A stretch of 64,000 bases of DNA from Beverwykella pulmonaria (GCA_001599595.1 BCHH01000004.1:2243762-2307761); one strand, 5' to 3'; positions 39,192-49,729 are shown, counted from the stretch's first letter. The notes: generated by a model not told the origin, from the letters alone. Translations and numbers: made by a program.

Positions 39192-40159
39192 CTGGGCTGC
39201 GTGGTGCGACAGGGGCGGAGGAGGATCAATGCTGCTGCTTCTTCAAAGGCGTGTTTCGTTCGTCACATTCAAAAGCATTGTGCTGCGTAGAAATAGGGCT
39301 TGTAAAGTTGCTGGGTAAGGTGAGAGACAGGTCCAGGCAGACGTTACACTGGAGTTTGAGGGACTTGAACGCGCTCAGGCCAAGCCGCTATCCCTGCAAA
39401 GACCATGTCTCCAGCGCGCTTCCCCAAGCCCTCCAGCACACACTTCACAAGATGTCATAAAACTCTCAGAACTTTTCAAACAAAGGGCGAAAGGATTAGG
39501 GTTGGTCTGCCAAGTCCTACCGTATGTGTCAGGAACGCTTTTCACATGTCATGCCAGCTCTACCAAGTCCCCTTGTATCTACCGAATGCGCCTTCACAAA
39601 AGTCACGTTATCCTTTTGCCCTGCTACTCAAATCACTTCCCCTGTTTTTATTCTGTGTATAGATATACTATGGAGCCATTTATGTTTTTATTGTGATGAG
39701 CGGCACAGTCGGCTGTAGCCGGAGGCCAAGAGGATTAGTCGAGCTCTATGCGACCCCATCGTATCTGTTCGAAGGTATTGTGCGATAAGGGATGCATGTT
39801 CTCGCAGAAGTATCAGATTATAATGGGCAGGAAAGGAGAAAGTAGGATCCAATTGGGTTGGCACTGATTGTCATTCAGCTAATTATTTTCCATTGGCGTG
39901 GGAATATCGCTCTAGACCTATCCTTTTCAACCCAATCTTGCATCAGACTGTTATGCAACGGATGATCCTGGTTTTGCTTCTAACTCTGAATACCAGCTTG
40001 GAAAGCGACATTCCTTTGCTCAAATTGCTCCTACAGACAAAGGTATCTCTGAAACCCAAAACTCAAACTCGAATGGAAATTAGTAGATATAGTCTTCAGG
40101 TTCGGAAAGAATCTATCCAAAGAGCCAATAATATCTAAGAGATTTTGGCCGAGTGACGG
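39192..40159. other. Intergenic, start of AT-rich island
   Basis: Promoter of the kinase gene, then increasingly AT-rich sequence. No intact gene. Sequence from about 39890 may be the 3' part of the transposon relic. Confidence 0.4.
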
Positions 40160-40657
40160 CATAGGGTAGCTTTTGGTCTCGAATGATAATTGATTACCTG
40201 TTGGTATTTCGTGTAATATTTTCATAACAATCATCTTCGGTAGTCTAGGCTTCCGCGTCGGCATTGTCTTGTTGAAGCCAAGAGCTCTTAAACAACGCTA
40301 TACTGTCATAGCAGAGACAGTAACATCTTGTTGGCTAAGCTCACTAGCAAGACTAGCACGCAACTTCTCTCGTCCGTATTAATCACGGCGAACTTTTGTA
40401 ACAATTGCTTGCTTAACGTCTCTAGATTACTTTGTTGGACGTCCAGAACGAGGAGCATCTTGAAGGTACTCGTCTCTAATACCAAGTGGGATGCGGTTAG
40501 GGTCGAAATCATGCTGGATTGCTCAGGCTTAGATATTATTAATCGTCCGCCTTGAGAGGCCGGTTTTTTCAACAATTCCAGCAGTTGGTTTGACCCAAAA
40601 AGGTGACCTCAGAGTGACTACCAACGCGCATGTTGCAACATCAGTAATTGGAGACAT
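40160..40657 (-). pseudogene. Tc1/mariner-type transposase relic with RIP-like stops
   Basis: From an ATG at 40657 one frame gives the helix-turn-helix part of a Tc1/mariner transposase: AGIVEKTGLSRRTINNI, then IPLGIRDEYLQDAPRSGRPT and AIVTKVRRD, then CLRALGFNKT. Five in-frame stops interrupt it: 40529-40531, 40523-40525, 40427-40429, 40379-40381 and 40298-40300. In context each stop replaces Gln, Arg or Trp (CAA to TAA, CGA to TGA, TGG to TAG), i.e. C-to-T or G-to-A, as repeat-induced point mutation makes. The DDE half is not recognisable and terminal repeats were not found. The element is dead. Confidence 0.72.
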
Positions 40658-40919
40658 AATGAGATGAGAGGCAGGAAAATTTGGAGGTGAGATGTCTGTG
40701 ACTCTGTGTGTTTGCGTTTCGCACGGACGTGCCGCCGAAACACGTGCGCCAAGCCACTGCCCAGGTTTCCCAGGCCAACTCCAAAGTTTACAACACACCT
40801 ACCCGAATCTGGTAGGAAGCTAAAAAGATTGAGTGAGCCATACGCGCTCCTACTGTATCTTCCAAGGTGAAAGGAAAAGGCAAACAAGGCCACCATTGTA
40901 CGCAGCACAATGAGTTAAA

Positions 40920-41644
40920 ATGGGAAAGGTGTCTTCAGCCCCGTTGATATCGAAATTCGAGTTCAAAGAAGCTTGCAGCGATCTTTCCATAGCATTCAAA
41001 CAACATGCCCATCTCCAAGACGACTGGCTCTCCGTGGATTTCATTGAGCAGAACGACTCAGAGTACCTAAAGATTGTGAAACCTCTCTCAATACCAGAAC
41101 CCAGCCGCGCTAATAAACAGGAGGAGCTGGAAGAGAATGAAGTGGAAGAACATGATGAAGTATGAAAGGAAGACTTGTATTAGACATGGTGGGCTGACTT
41201 TCAGATAGGAAGTACTTGCGAAACCTTTCACACATCAAGTTACAGTGGAATACGACATCGTGCTATCTCCAAGCTACCAAGTTCCTGTTCTCTACTTCAA
41301 CATCAAGGATCCTAGCTACCGGTATCCGCCAACAATGGAACACTTGTACCGACATCTCATTCCTGCTCAATTCAAACCACAAGTCGAGAGTGTAGGTATC
41401 ATAGGAGGAATCACGGTAATTGTACGGCTCACTTTACAGACTCTACTTTTGCCAGAGCTGATCTACTTAGGATCATCCTATTACGAACACCCCAGTCTTC
41501 TTCATTCATCCATGTCAGACAGCTGCGGTTCTTCAGGTCAGTATAGCGACTGAGTACATTACTCCTATCGATTACCTCACGATCTGGATAGGTGCAATGG
41601 GTCAGTGTGTTGGGTTGAATATTCCAGTAGCGCTTGCACAATAG
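40920..41644 (+). CDS. ATG10: Autophagy E2-like enzyme Atg10
   Basis: E2-like enzyme transferring Atg12 to Atg5 in autophagosome formation. Exons 40920-41159, 41209-41415 and 41471-41644, introns of 49 and 55 nt in phase 0; 206 aa. The N-terminus ISKFEFKEACSDLSIAF and the EYLKIVKP strand match the family. Then come VEYDIVLSPSYQVPVLYFNI, VGIIGGITVTDHP and the catalytic cysteine segment VFFIHPCQTAAVL. It ends in YLTIWIGAMGQCVGLNIPVA. The acceptor of intron 1 is ATAG|GAA rather than the first CAG, since only that keeps the frame. The gene sits alone between transposon debris and the accessory pair, apparently intact. Confidence 0.9.
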
Positions 41645-42198
41645 AAATGCTAGATCGAGCGAACCACGACATAAATTTCCAACTCCTCTAGGTACCAAGA
41701 GCGAGTTTAACCCCACTGTAATTTTTATCAAGGATAAACATCAGTAAATGGATTCCATAATATCCTAAACACGAGCTCCTAATTTCCATGTCCTCTAAAT
41801 CCTTCCTAGCCGTTACACACCCAAACCACATGTTCCAAGTTCTCACTCCTTCCACTCCTCTTGCTCTTTTTAATCGATCCTCAGCGCACCTCACTTCAAT
41901 TCTCCGGTTAACACGCCATCCTTGAATATCATCTCTCACACATTGCTCTCCAACTCCTACTTTTCTTTCTCAACATCGACAACAACGAATACAAGATTGT
42001 TCCCGAGAACATCCGAAACCTCCCCAAGCATTCTCCCGAGAGCTTTGGCTTAAATAGCATTACAGGGCAAAATGCGGCAGAAATTTGGCTAGGCGAGCAA
42101 AGGCGGTAGGAGTGGGAAGGTTAGCCAAAGGGGTTAAAGACTCCCGTGACTCCATTTTCTAAGTTGATACCATTTAATCATATATCTTAGCGTAGTAT
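41645..42198. other. Intergenic, AT-rich
   Basis: Convergent gap between ATG10 and the minus-strand accessory gene. No gene seen. Confidence 0.45.
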
Positions 42199-43928
42199 TT
42201 ATTCAACTTTACTAGTAACCTTCCTTGATGTGCCTATTACTGTTTCTAGAAGAATTTTTCTACCCCGGCGCTGAGCCCTACCCACGGGCAGACGAACAGC
42301 GGATCTACGCGATTGATCCGAATTGCCTGTTAGGATTGTATGACCACGATCAGGCGATCTAGCCAGCCGTCTTCTAGGCCAAATATTTATCATCTCATCC
42401 CAATCCGCGAGGAGTGAATCGATGAGATCGTCCTCTTCCTGGTGGGGCCCATCAGCATCTCCGGCCCGGCCTTTGCTTCTACGACGATTGCGGTGGATGC
42501 TAACCGACTGTAATACGCCTTCGGGCCGCGAGTCAGATGCGAGAATCGTATATGGATATGTGTGTCTAAGTGGCCGATGATGGGGCTGGTGAGGGAGAGG
42601 ACCCACTTGAGGATCTGATTGTCTCTGAATTCGAATGCCAGTATTGCTTTGGGGACGTTGTTTGGGGTTCTTCCCGGAGCTACTAGACGCAGAGACTAGA
42701 GGAGGTGGGCTATGAGGTTGCGGCCCCTCATTGTCGACTTGTAGCTTTAATTCTGTTTTCAAGATGACCAATATCGAGGTTGTTTTCTTAACGTATCGGC
42801 TAAGACGACGCATTCGCGGCCGAAGGCCTGCTAACTTCCATTCCATCACAGGTTCATGCCGTTGTAGTAGTTGATTTTGTCTGTTTACCAGCCAATCAAT
42901 GGCGTTACATTGATTCTGTGATCCTAAACCATCGTATACATCTTGAAGAGTTATGCCTTTCTTACCATTTTCTGCTAGCTGGCTTGCGACTTGCAAGAAA
43001 AGCTCTTCGCTAGAGAATGCCAAAGAAGCTATTGCCGGGGTTCTCCAAGATGGAATCTGGCCAGGTTCATAACCATTGGTGATTCCCTTTCTAACCTTCC
43101 ATCCCGCGTAACGAGGATGATGGAAAACGGTTGCTACTACTGATGATTCTGGCTGGGAAATGTATAAACTTCTAAAGAGCGAATCGCCTGAGGTTGGTAG
43201 GACTTGGCCATTGCGAACCATTTCAAGCTTTGACTTAGTTTCCTTGAGTTCCTCTATAAGATCGGCAACTGTATTTCTCTTTTCGACATTTGACCTGGAC
43301 TACGATCAGCCAATCTTCTTTGGATGAACGAACTTTGGATGCGCCGCTTACTTTTGCTCCCGCATACTCATTGAAAATATCCAGAGCCGTATTTGCAAAT
43401 TCAACTTGTGGTCATGTATCTCGAGCTCAACTACAGAAATCCTGCTCTCTAGCAAAGCAATCATCTCTTTCTCCAATTCAACTTTCTCGCGTTTTTGCAC
43501 AGCCTCCCTCGAGGGCTGGGGAACTTGGTTCATAACTTCATAGATTCGCTCTTGGATGTTGTGAAACGTCGCTTTACAACTCTCTATTTCATCGAAAAGT
43601 TGCTTCGCCGCTCTAGGAATCTTAGAAGGCATCTCCATCTCATTTCCTGTGAGCTCCACAAACAACTCTTTTATTTCACTCAGAATGGATGACGTGGAGC
43701 GGATGCGATCGCCTACGCTCTTCATTCGTACGTCAGCTCCTTTAATTCTTGCAGCATAGCTGAACATATGATCAGCAAGCGATGTAGCGATATGAATTGT
43801 TTGGTTTATTTGTCGTTCTAAACATGCCTCAGTGTATAGCAAAGGTGGAAATGCGTTGGAGACGTACCGATATTTATATTTCCCCCAGCTAGGTTAGTGA
43901 CGGGAGCGTGATTATCAATACGCGCCAT
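42199..43928 (-). CDS. Helical/coiled-coil accessory protein with N-terminal amyloid-like motif
   Basis: Exons 43868-43928, 43352-43817 and 42199-43294; introns of 50 and 57 nt; 540 aa. Residues 1-27 read MARIDNHAPVTNLAGGNINI then ERQINQT. Residues V10-N25 match the C-terminus of the divergent hydrolase gene at 11 of 16 positions. A helical region follows (IATSLADHMFSYAARIKGAD, IRSTSSILSEIKELFVELTG), resembling N-terminal helical domains of fungal STAND-type proteins. A coiled coil comes next (about 130-200), then a region with WKVRKGITNGYEPG and MEWKLAGLRP, and a basic Arg/Pro-rich C-terminus. No P-loop or NACHT is seen. I infer a receptor or adaptor for the hydrolase; function otherwise unknown. 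Confidence 0.75.
43804..43901 (-). other. Shared motif, N-terminal copy (VTNLAGGNINIERQIN)
   Basis: Sixteen residues (V10-N25) aligned without gaps to VVNLAQRDINIESQIN at the end of the neighbouring hydrolase. The motif spans the first intron (43818-43867); the acceptor TTTAG|AACGAC is the only one keeping the frame. Short hydrophobic/Asn-Gln alternation fits a beta-arch amyloid motif. Confidence 0.75.
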
Positions 43929-44429
43929 TGTGAACTGCTTCCTTCATGGAGATGGTTATGCGAGTATAGCAGTACTCTCTTTTTCCACCGTTGTAGTAAA
44001 AGGATATGGAAGTGTTTGGGAGCGGGGCCGAACTGCCCCCACTAAGGCTCTAATATACCCCACCCAGTTGCAGATGTGGGAATGGTAGGAGGCGCCGGAT
44101 TTGGTTATCATTTAGACTTTTTATAAAGAAGGCTAAACCAAAAGCAGGCAGCATTGCAGAGATATAACTTAGCCCCTATATTTGTGTTCCAATGCGTCCG
44201 CTGAGGCATGTAAGCCACAAATTCCTGATTGATCGGTTAAAGAGTGACCAGCGCCAAGATGGTTCATTGATAACGGATTTATAATAGGTTTACTCACAAT
44301 TGGGGCGGGGTCCACATCGGTGCCTACAGAGTAGAGGTATATAGTTATAGCCATCATGCTGACAGAGGCCTTGTGTATCAACTTTTGCTGCACAAGCCTA
44401 ACCATCCTAATAACCAAAAACAGTTAGCT
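43929..44429. promoter_or_regulatory. Shared divergent promoter region
   Basis: 501 bases between the start codons of the motif-sharing pair, with no coding sequence of its own. Head-to-head arrangement would allow co-expression. No specific binding site is claimed. Confidence 0.45.
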
Positions 44430-45570
44430 ATGGCAGAATATGGGTTTGTTAAATGGCACGATGGAGAAAATGCAGAAGTAGAGTAAGCGTTATGAAAGCA
44501 AGCAGCTACTATGGTTTTAAGCTAACTCTAACAGCATCATCTTCGTCCACGGCCTTCGAGGAGGGAGAGAGTCTACTTGGACAAAAGATGAGGTAGTTTG
44601 GCCAAAAGAATTGCTGTCAGAAGACATCCCGAAGAGTCGCATACTGAGCTTTGGTTATGACTCTGGAGTTGTACATACTGATACCGCAGATGTTACTGAA
44701 GGTAGCCTTGCGGACGATGCACGAAGGCTCTGCAGTCTCCTTGACGATGAGCGCAAGCAGACAAAGACTGTAAACTATCCGTATAGGCCCGAAATTTCAT
44801 TGAAAGCTAACTCTTTTCTGGCAGACTGATCGGCCGATCATTGTGATAGGCCATAGCCTGGGCGGTCTAGTCCTCGCTCAAGTTGTCTATAGCGGGAATG
44901 CGGCCGCGGAAGGAGACAGCATCAATTCGATCGCGCAAAAGATCCAGGGTATGATATTCCTTGGTACACCATTCCACGGCTCCAAAATTGCTGGGTGGGC
45001 GGACGTTGTTAGACGAGTCTACAGTCTTATTCAAAAGACTGACCCAAACACCTTGAAAAATCTCAAACTAGACTCGATGGAGCTTAAAGATCTTCGCGAC
45101 GGTTTCCCAGAAGTCATTCGTAAGCGAAATCAGACTTCATCTAAAATTGCAGTCGTTTTCTTCTTTGAGAAGAAAATGACATACAAAGTAGTATGCATAG
45201 AATTGTAGGCTCTAAATAATCTTGGATACTAACAGAGATGGGTAGTGGGTAGTTAAAGAGGATGATGCATGCTACCGTGGAGTTGGAGAAGTATTGCCCA
45301 TACAAGCGAATCATCTCGACATTTGTAAGTTCGATGACCGTGAAGATGATGGATATAAGCAAGTGAGAGCGAAGATTATACAAACTATGCAAGCGACAGG
45401 CATCACTGATGCAAGAGAGGTAAGCAATCTTCCCGTAAGACTCTTCCAAGAGATTCGAGCAAGTAACAAAGAAATAGGGAGGCAACGTTTATACTGTCAA
45501 TGTTTACGGCAAGGTTGTGAATCTTGCTCAGCGTGACATCAATATCGAGTCACAAATAAACTATCTCTGA
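44430..45570 (+). CDS. SesB-like alpha/beta-hydrolase with C-terminal amyloid-like motif
   Basis: Serine esterase/lipase-type hydrolase of the DUF676/SesB kind. Exons 44430-44482, 44535-44769, 44825-45187, 45246-45419 and 45478-45570; introns of 52-58 nt; 305 aa. Motifs: IIFVHGLRGGRESTWTKDEV, SILSFGYDSG-like strand, nucleophile elbow GHSLGGLVLAQ, and MIFLGTPFHGSKIAGWADVV. The probable catalytic His is in IQANHLDICKF. In other fungi this domain often precedes NACHT; here the protein ends after it with NVYTVNVYGKVVNLAQRD and INIESQINYL. The end motif copies the N-terminus of the divergent neighbour. I infer a cell-death-type effector triggered by motif templating. The last exon was chosen because donor and acceptor keep phase 0. 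Confidence 0.82.
45514..45561 (+). other. Shared motif, C-terminal copy (VVNLAQRDINIESQIN)
   Basis: Residues 288-303 of the hydrolase, two residues before the stop. Identical to the neighbour's N-terminal copy at V, N, L, A, I, N, I, E, Q, I and N. It lies on its own last exon. Confidence 0.78.
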
Positions 45571-46758
45571 AAATCAACTCACAGACAAACCATTTTGGTT
45601 GAAGAAGCGAAGCTCTGGTGGTATAATGGATTGGTGGACGAAAATTAGCTACTCAGTAATTTCAAGTTGATACAAGCATTTAAAATCTTGAAATGCGCGC
45701 AATCTTTGTGTAATCGCAATAATCGTGGCCTTGATATCTCGATATCAGTTCCCAAATGAGCGAGAAAAGCTTTTCGATCAAGGTACGTCTAGTACTCACA
45801 GTTCACTATTAGCCAAATCCTACTCCTCCATAGAGTTTTGCTCAATTGTGAGAGTCTTAAGAGCCTCTCTTAGAGATGGCGTAGGCTGTAGATCATTATC
45901 CTCCTCGGGAACAGCTTCAAGGCCTATTTTGCCTCTATGAAAGTCTCTTATAGATCAACCTGCTCATTAGACTCATCGTTCCCACTGTCTAGATAAAAGA
46001 AGGTCTTAGGTTTTCAGGCGTTATCACCGAGCGAAGCAGTAGTCTAGTATTCTTGGGTAGTTCTAAGAGACGAGATATTAGGTACTAGAGACGGCTCCCC
46101 TTCACCTTCTCCAAGATTCTCGATTCGGTCCAGCAATTGCGAATTGTGGCCTTAGTAACGTCCCCCCTTTGGGCCTTTGCTGTCCAGCTAAGCGTACTGT
46201 AGAGGGTTGTTTTCTTGATAGGGTCCTCTCAATTGGTGTAGCAATCGGTTGAAAGGTGTTAGGGTTAATATTCTTCTGTTTTAACTACGACTTCTAGCAG
46301 AAGTAATAAGCGCGTAAGGTCCGCCTTTCTATGTTGGATATGGCTTTTGGCGACATAGTGTTGACTCGATTGTGCGATAATTGAGGTAAGGCAGCCGATC
46401 TATCGTTAATCGGCGTAAGTGATAATTTTACAGGTGTGACAATTCTGCCAAGGTCATAGAATCGAAAATACCGCCTAAAAGAGTATCGCGCAAAGGCATT
46501 TCTATTGTTCATCTCACTTGGACAAGGGGTCACTTCGGCATGGGTGCGTCTGGGTTTTTTTGGCACGCTGAACACGCTCTACTCATTATATTAATATTGG
46601 GTCCGCCGCATGCACACTACTCGAGCATTAGTGAGGCTATTAACAAAGCTTGCCGTCCTTCAACGTGTAACAATCGCCCATTGTGCTAGACCTACGCTTA
46701 GCATCGGAACGCTAGAAATTGGTTCACGCTGGGAATTTGGTTGAAAATGAGGGCTTAC
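45571..46758. other. Degenerate AT-rich region, transposon debris
   Basis: Many stops in all frames. Contains the pogo-like fragment at 46112-46162 and a further minus-strand stretch (46294-46575) that looks like decayed coding sequence of no certain identity. No intact gene. Confidence 0.5.
46112..46162 (-). mobile_element. Possible pogo/Tigger-type transposase C-terminal fragment
   Basis: Seventeen codons read DVTKATIRNCWTESRIL, close to the block in pogo/Tigger DDE transposases where ATIRNCW is followed by a KAGIL-like end. Downstream codons contain several stops. Too short to be sure. Confidence 0.35.
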
Positions 46759-47323
46759 AACTTTGATATGGCCAAGCATATCGTTGAATTTGGAACAGAG
46801 TATACTTTCAAATACCTGGTCATGTTAATAACTCAACTACTATATCATGACCTGAAAAGGAAACAAACCTCCCAAGAATCAACGAGCTCTAAAGGGATTG
46901 GCATGACCCTGCTCAAGGCGTCGTCAAAAGCCACAGGTGCTTGTGTCCATAGACTTCATTGGCGTTTTAGTTGGGATTGGATTGAAGTAACAGCCTTCAA
47001 AGTGTTGAAACTAATGCACCTATGGTTTTCGAGTGTTAGCATCACGAACTGCTCGCTCGTCATGCATTTTTAAGTTTTAATGGCACTTGAGAAATATCCA
47101 CACACCAAATTATTGCATGCGCTTGGCTGAATCAAATCTTAGGTGGAGAATACGATACCTAAGCTCGGGTTTCGCCCACTTAGGATGGTCCTACTCACAG
47201 CCCTAGCGTTCCGATCAATGCGCTCTGTGATTTAATGAGCTCATTGTTTTCTTTGATTTCATCTTTGACTTCTCTTAGAGTGTTTCCTTGTTCGGACAGC
47301 GCGGCGCGATTTTGGTTTTCCAT
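46759..47323 (-). pseudogene. Broken fungal ubiquitin-like-domain protein gene
   Basis: Pieces in order: ATG at 47323 with 42 codons (NRAALSEQGNTLREVKDEIK, then ENNELIKSQSALIGTLGL) to a GTGAGT donor at 47198; an exon ending at 46869 (APVAFDDALSRVMPIPLELV, DSWE); a normal 53-nt intron (46816-46868); and an exon 46759-46815 (VFESILCSKFNDMLGHIKV) with a GTAAGC donor. The middle blocks match a common fungal ubiquitin-like domain that follows a helical N-terminus. An in-frame TGA (46956-46958) interrupts the exon before SLWTQAP, and nothing recognisable follows the last donor. It could be a gene cut by transposon insertion and RIP. Confidence 0.6.
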
Positions 47324-47875
47324 TTTTTAGCTTAACTCTATCCGTCCTCCCTTGTATCTCCGTCCAAAAAGATGCTAAGCAGTCGTTATGCGTCATATGC
47401 AGAAATTATGAAACGAGACAGCATGGGGCGGTGTGGGAGCTAGACTAATAAAAGTTGACGGGGTTGCGGGGGTTAGACTGGCATTTTAGGTGCAAGTGAC
47501 TCCAAAAGCGGCGACAGAAAACCTCCAAAAAAGGAGTCAAAAGAACCTTAGGGTGGGTGGGGGCTTACAAAAGGAGAGGTGTTTGCTAGGAGAGATTCAC
47601 ATGAACATCAGGTCTTGTTGTGCTGAGTTCGCTGATACTTTATGGACGAGAAGCATGATTGACGGGGAGATGTTGCCACGGAAAACTCAATCACTGAACC
47701 AGAAGCGCTCCAAGGCATTGATAACAAACGATACTATCCGAAACTCACAATTTCACTGCCGAGACAACCTCGACGAACTCAATCTGGTAGTTCGAGTGAT
47801 CTGATGCTAGCCATACATCTCAACTCATACCTTACTCTAGCGCCACTCGGGTTCTTTTCAACCTCTTGTTTAAGG
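47324..47875. other. Intergenic, no gene seen
   Basis: No supported gene. A 104-codon plus-strand open frame (47490-47804) has no recognisable domain. Confidence 0.4.
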
Positions 47876-48057
47876 CTACTCCCTCCGCTCCCTCCACTCA
47901 TTCGCATTCATATTCAACACCTCTCTCTTGAATTCCGTCAATACAATAGTATATAGTAAAAGATCGTCCACAGCCTTGCTCATACTGCGCATCTTCTCAT
48001 CAATATTGTCAAAGCTAGTTCGACATGCCTGGCAGTAGCAGGGTCTACCTAAATAGG
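47876..48057 (-). pseudogene. Last-exon fragment of an unidentified gene
   Basis: One open frame of about 60 codons ends at TAG (47876-47878). It has coding-like composition (SFDNIDEKMRSMSKAVDDLL, LYTIVLTEFKREVLNMNANE, WRERRE). Upstream minus-strand sequence (about 48060-48160) also looks partly coding (DRQIKWPKVLEKHPLSRQT), but no full gene can be built. The family was not recognised. Confidence 0.35.
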
Positions 48058-49729
48058 TTTTTTTACTTTGTTGAGAACGGTTTGTCTGGATAGAGGGTGT
48101 TTCTCAAGGACTTTCGGCCACTTAATCTGTCTGTCGTGCTTAGGATCGTGATCGAGTCAGGTAGCGTTTGGCTTGTAGGAGGGTCTATGCAGTTATTTGG
48201 ATATGAGGTAAACATAATAAAGACTATCTGAACAGCCAGTTGGGGAGCATGAAGTTAATACAGCAGTCTTTATGGATCAACTACTGTTTTCTGGGGGCTG
48301 TTCACATGTGTGCTTCGTTCCTATCTCCCATTTGACTTGTCCAATGACCAGCCATAGGACTCAATGTTCTCCATCACTGATACTGAGATCAGCGCCCTCG
48401 TGGCCATCAATGACACAGGATCTATGATGAAGAGGGAGGTGGAATGCACGGTAAGCTTCACAGTCAAGTGTTTTGAGAACAGCAAAAGGTCACTCATCTG
48501 GAGAATGTAGCTGGCTTTATTGTTTTAGTGAGAGTGTAAAAAGATTATATAAACTGATCGCTAGTCTTTGTAATGGTGGATTCAAACAAAGCTAACATGG
48601 TTCATCTGGCTTGTGTTGCTGATACAGTGATTTGTTCTACGGTGCCAGGCTAAATCCGTAGAAATTTTTTTTTCAGAAAGCAGGAAAAAATATCATAACC
48701 ACATTCTGTGTGTTCCTTCACACACTTCAAGATCTCTGAAATATGTATGGAGCAAGGAATAAGCTCAATGAAGGGCGTTTGTATAGTTACTATTAATAGT
48801 AGCACCCGAGCATCCGAGTTTGCCATATGTGGTCTTCACGTGTATTTGAAGTCACTTTGTAGTAATGAAATACTCAAACGAGCAACTTCCAAATATACGG
48901 GCAGGTGCATCTCATCTCTATCTTCCTTCTCTGAAATCCAGCAGATCTCTTGTAGACTTGTTTCATTTTAACTCTCGAGAATGTGAATGCATATTGACGT
49001 GACTTTGGATGTCCTCTGGGCATATGAAGTCTGCATCGGCGTTTTAGGGAACAGGAAAGTGTCACATGGAACTTCTATTCCTAAATTTTTTAGTGACTAA
49101 GGAGGTGTCGACTTTGAATATGCAGAGTAGAAGTCAAGGGCGTGAGAATTTGTTTATATATGTGCAGAAACAGCACCTAGAAGATACTCAATGTACTTTT
49201 GGTGGTACATTACCCTTTCCTCGAGCTTCGCCGTGGTGAGGCTGAACAACGAACACGTCTACATCAGCAACTCCTTCCTCATTGGGCAGTTCTAACCTGA
49301 GGACTTTCTACATCACGCAGACAATGAGAAAAGATATCATGCGCTTTAGCCTACAGCCCCAACTCTGCTCGACCATGAGGTCATTACAAGACTGTTTGTT
49401 TTCCCAGGCGATGACCTCATTTACATTCTGTTTTAGAGCGTTGCAAGACTTCCACGTATCGAAAAATTCGACACTTTTAGTGGTGTTGGACATACTTCTG
49501 TGAGGTTGTGGAGGAAGAAAGAAAGGAGCTGACAGGAAGGGGGTTATATAGACGGAAAGAAACTGATGGCTAAGGGGACGAGTAAAGGAGTCATGAAAAA
49601 ATAATACAGCACCAATAGCAAGCGATATTGAGGGCTCGCAAGAGGCTTCAATGGAAACAAATGTAGTGTTTGTACAAAGTCTACATACCGACCGGTTCCA
49701 CATCGTATCATACATTTATGTATTGATTC
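48058..49729. other. AT-rich gene-poor region
   Basis: No intact gene recognised. A 48-codon plus-strand frame (48364-48510, starting MFSITDTEISALVAINDTGS) has coding-like composition and an internal GTAAGC donor, so it may be a first-exon remnant. Confidence 0.4.

Noticed and set aside
40160..40657. Suppressor-coded functional transposase
   Set aside because: Five stops in under 500 bases, each explained by C-to-T type change, fit decay rather than recoding.
44169..44417. 82-codon minus-strand frame between the motif-sharing genes
   Set aside because: No recognisable features; it lies in the divergent promoter and lacks coding character compared with the flanking exons.
47490..47804. 104-codon plus-strand frame in the island
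   Set aside because: No family recognised, no splice sites or promoter pattern, and composition like surrounding AT-rich spacer.
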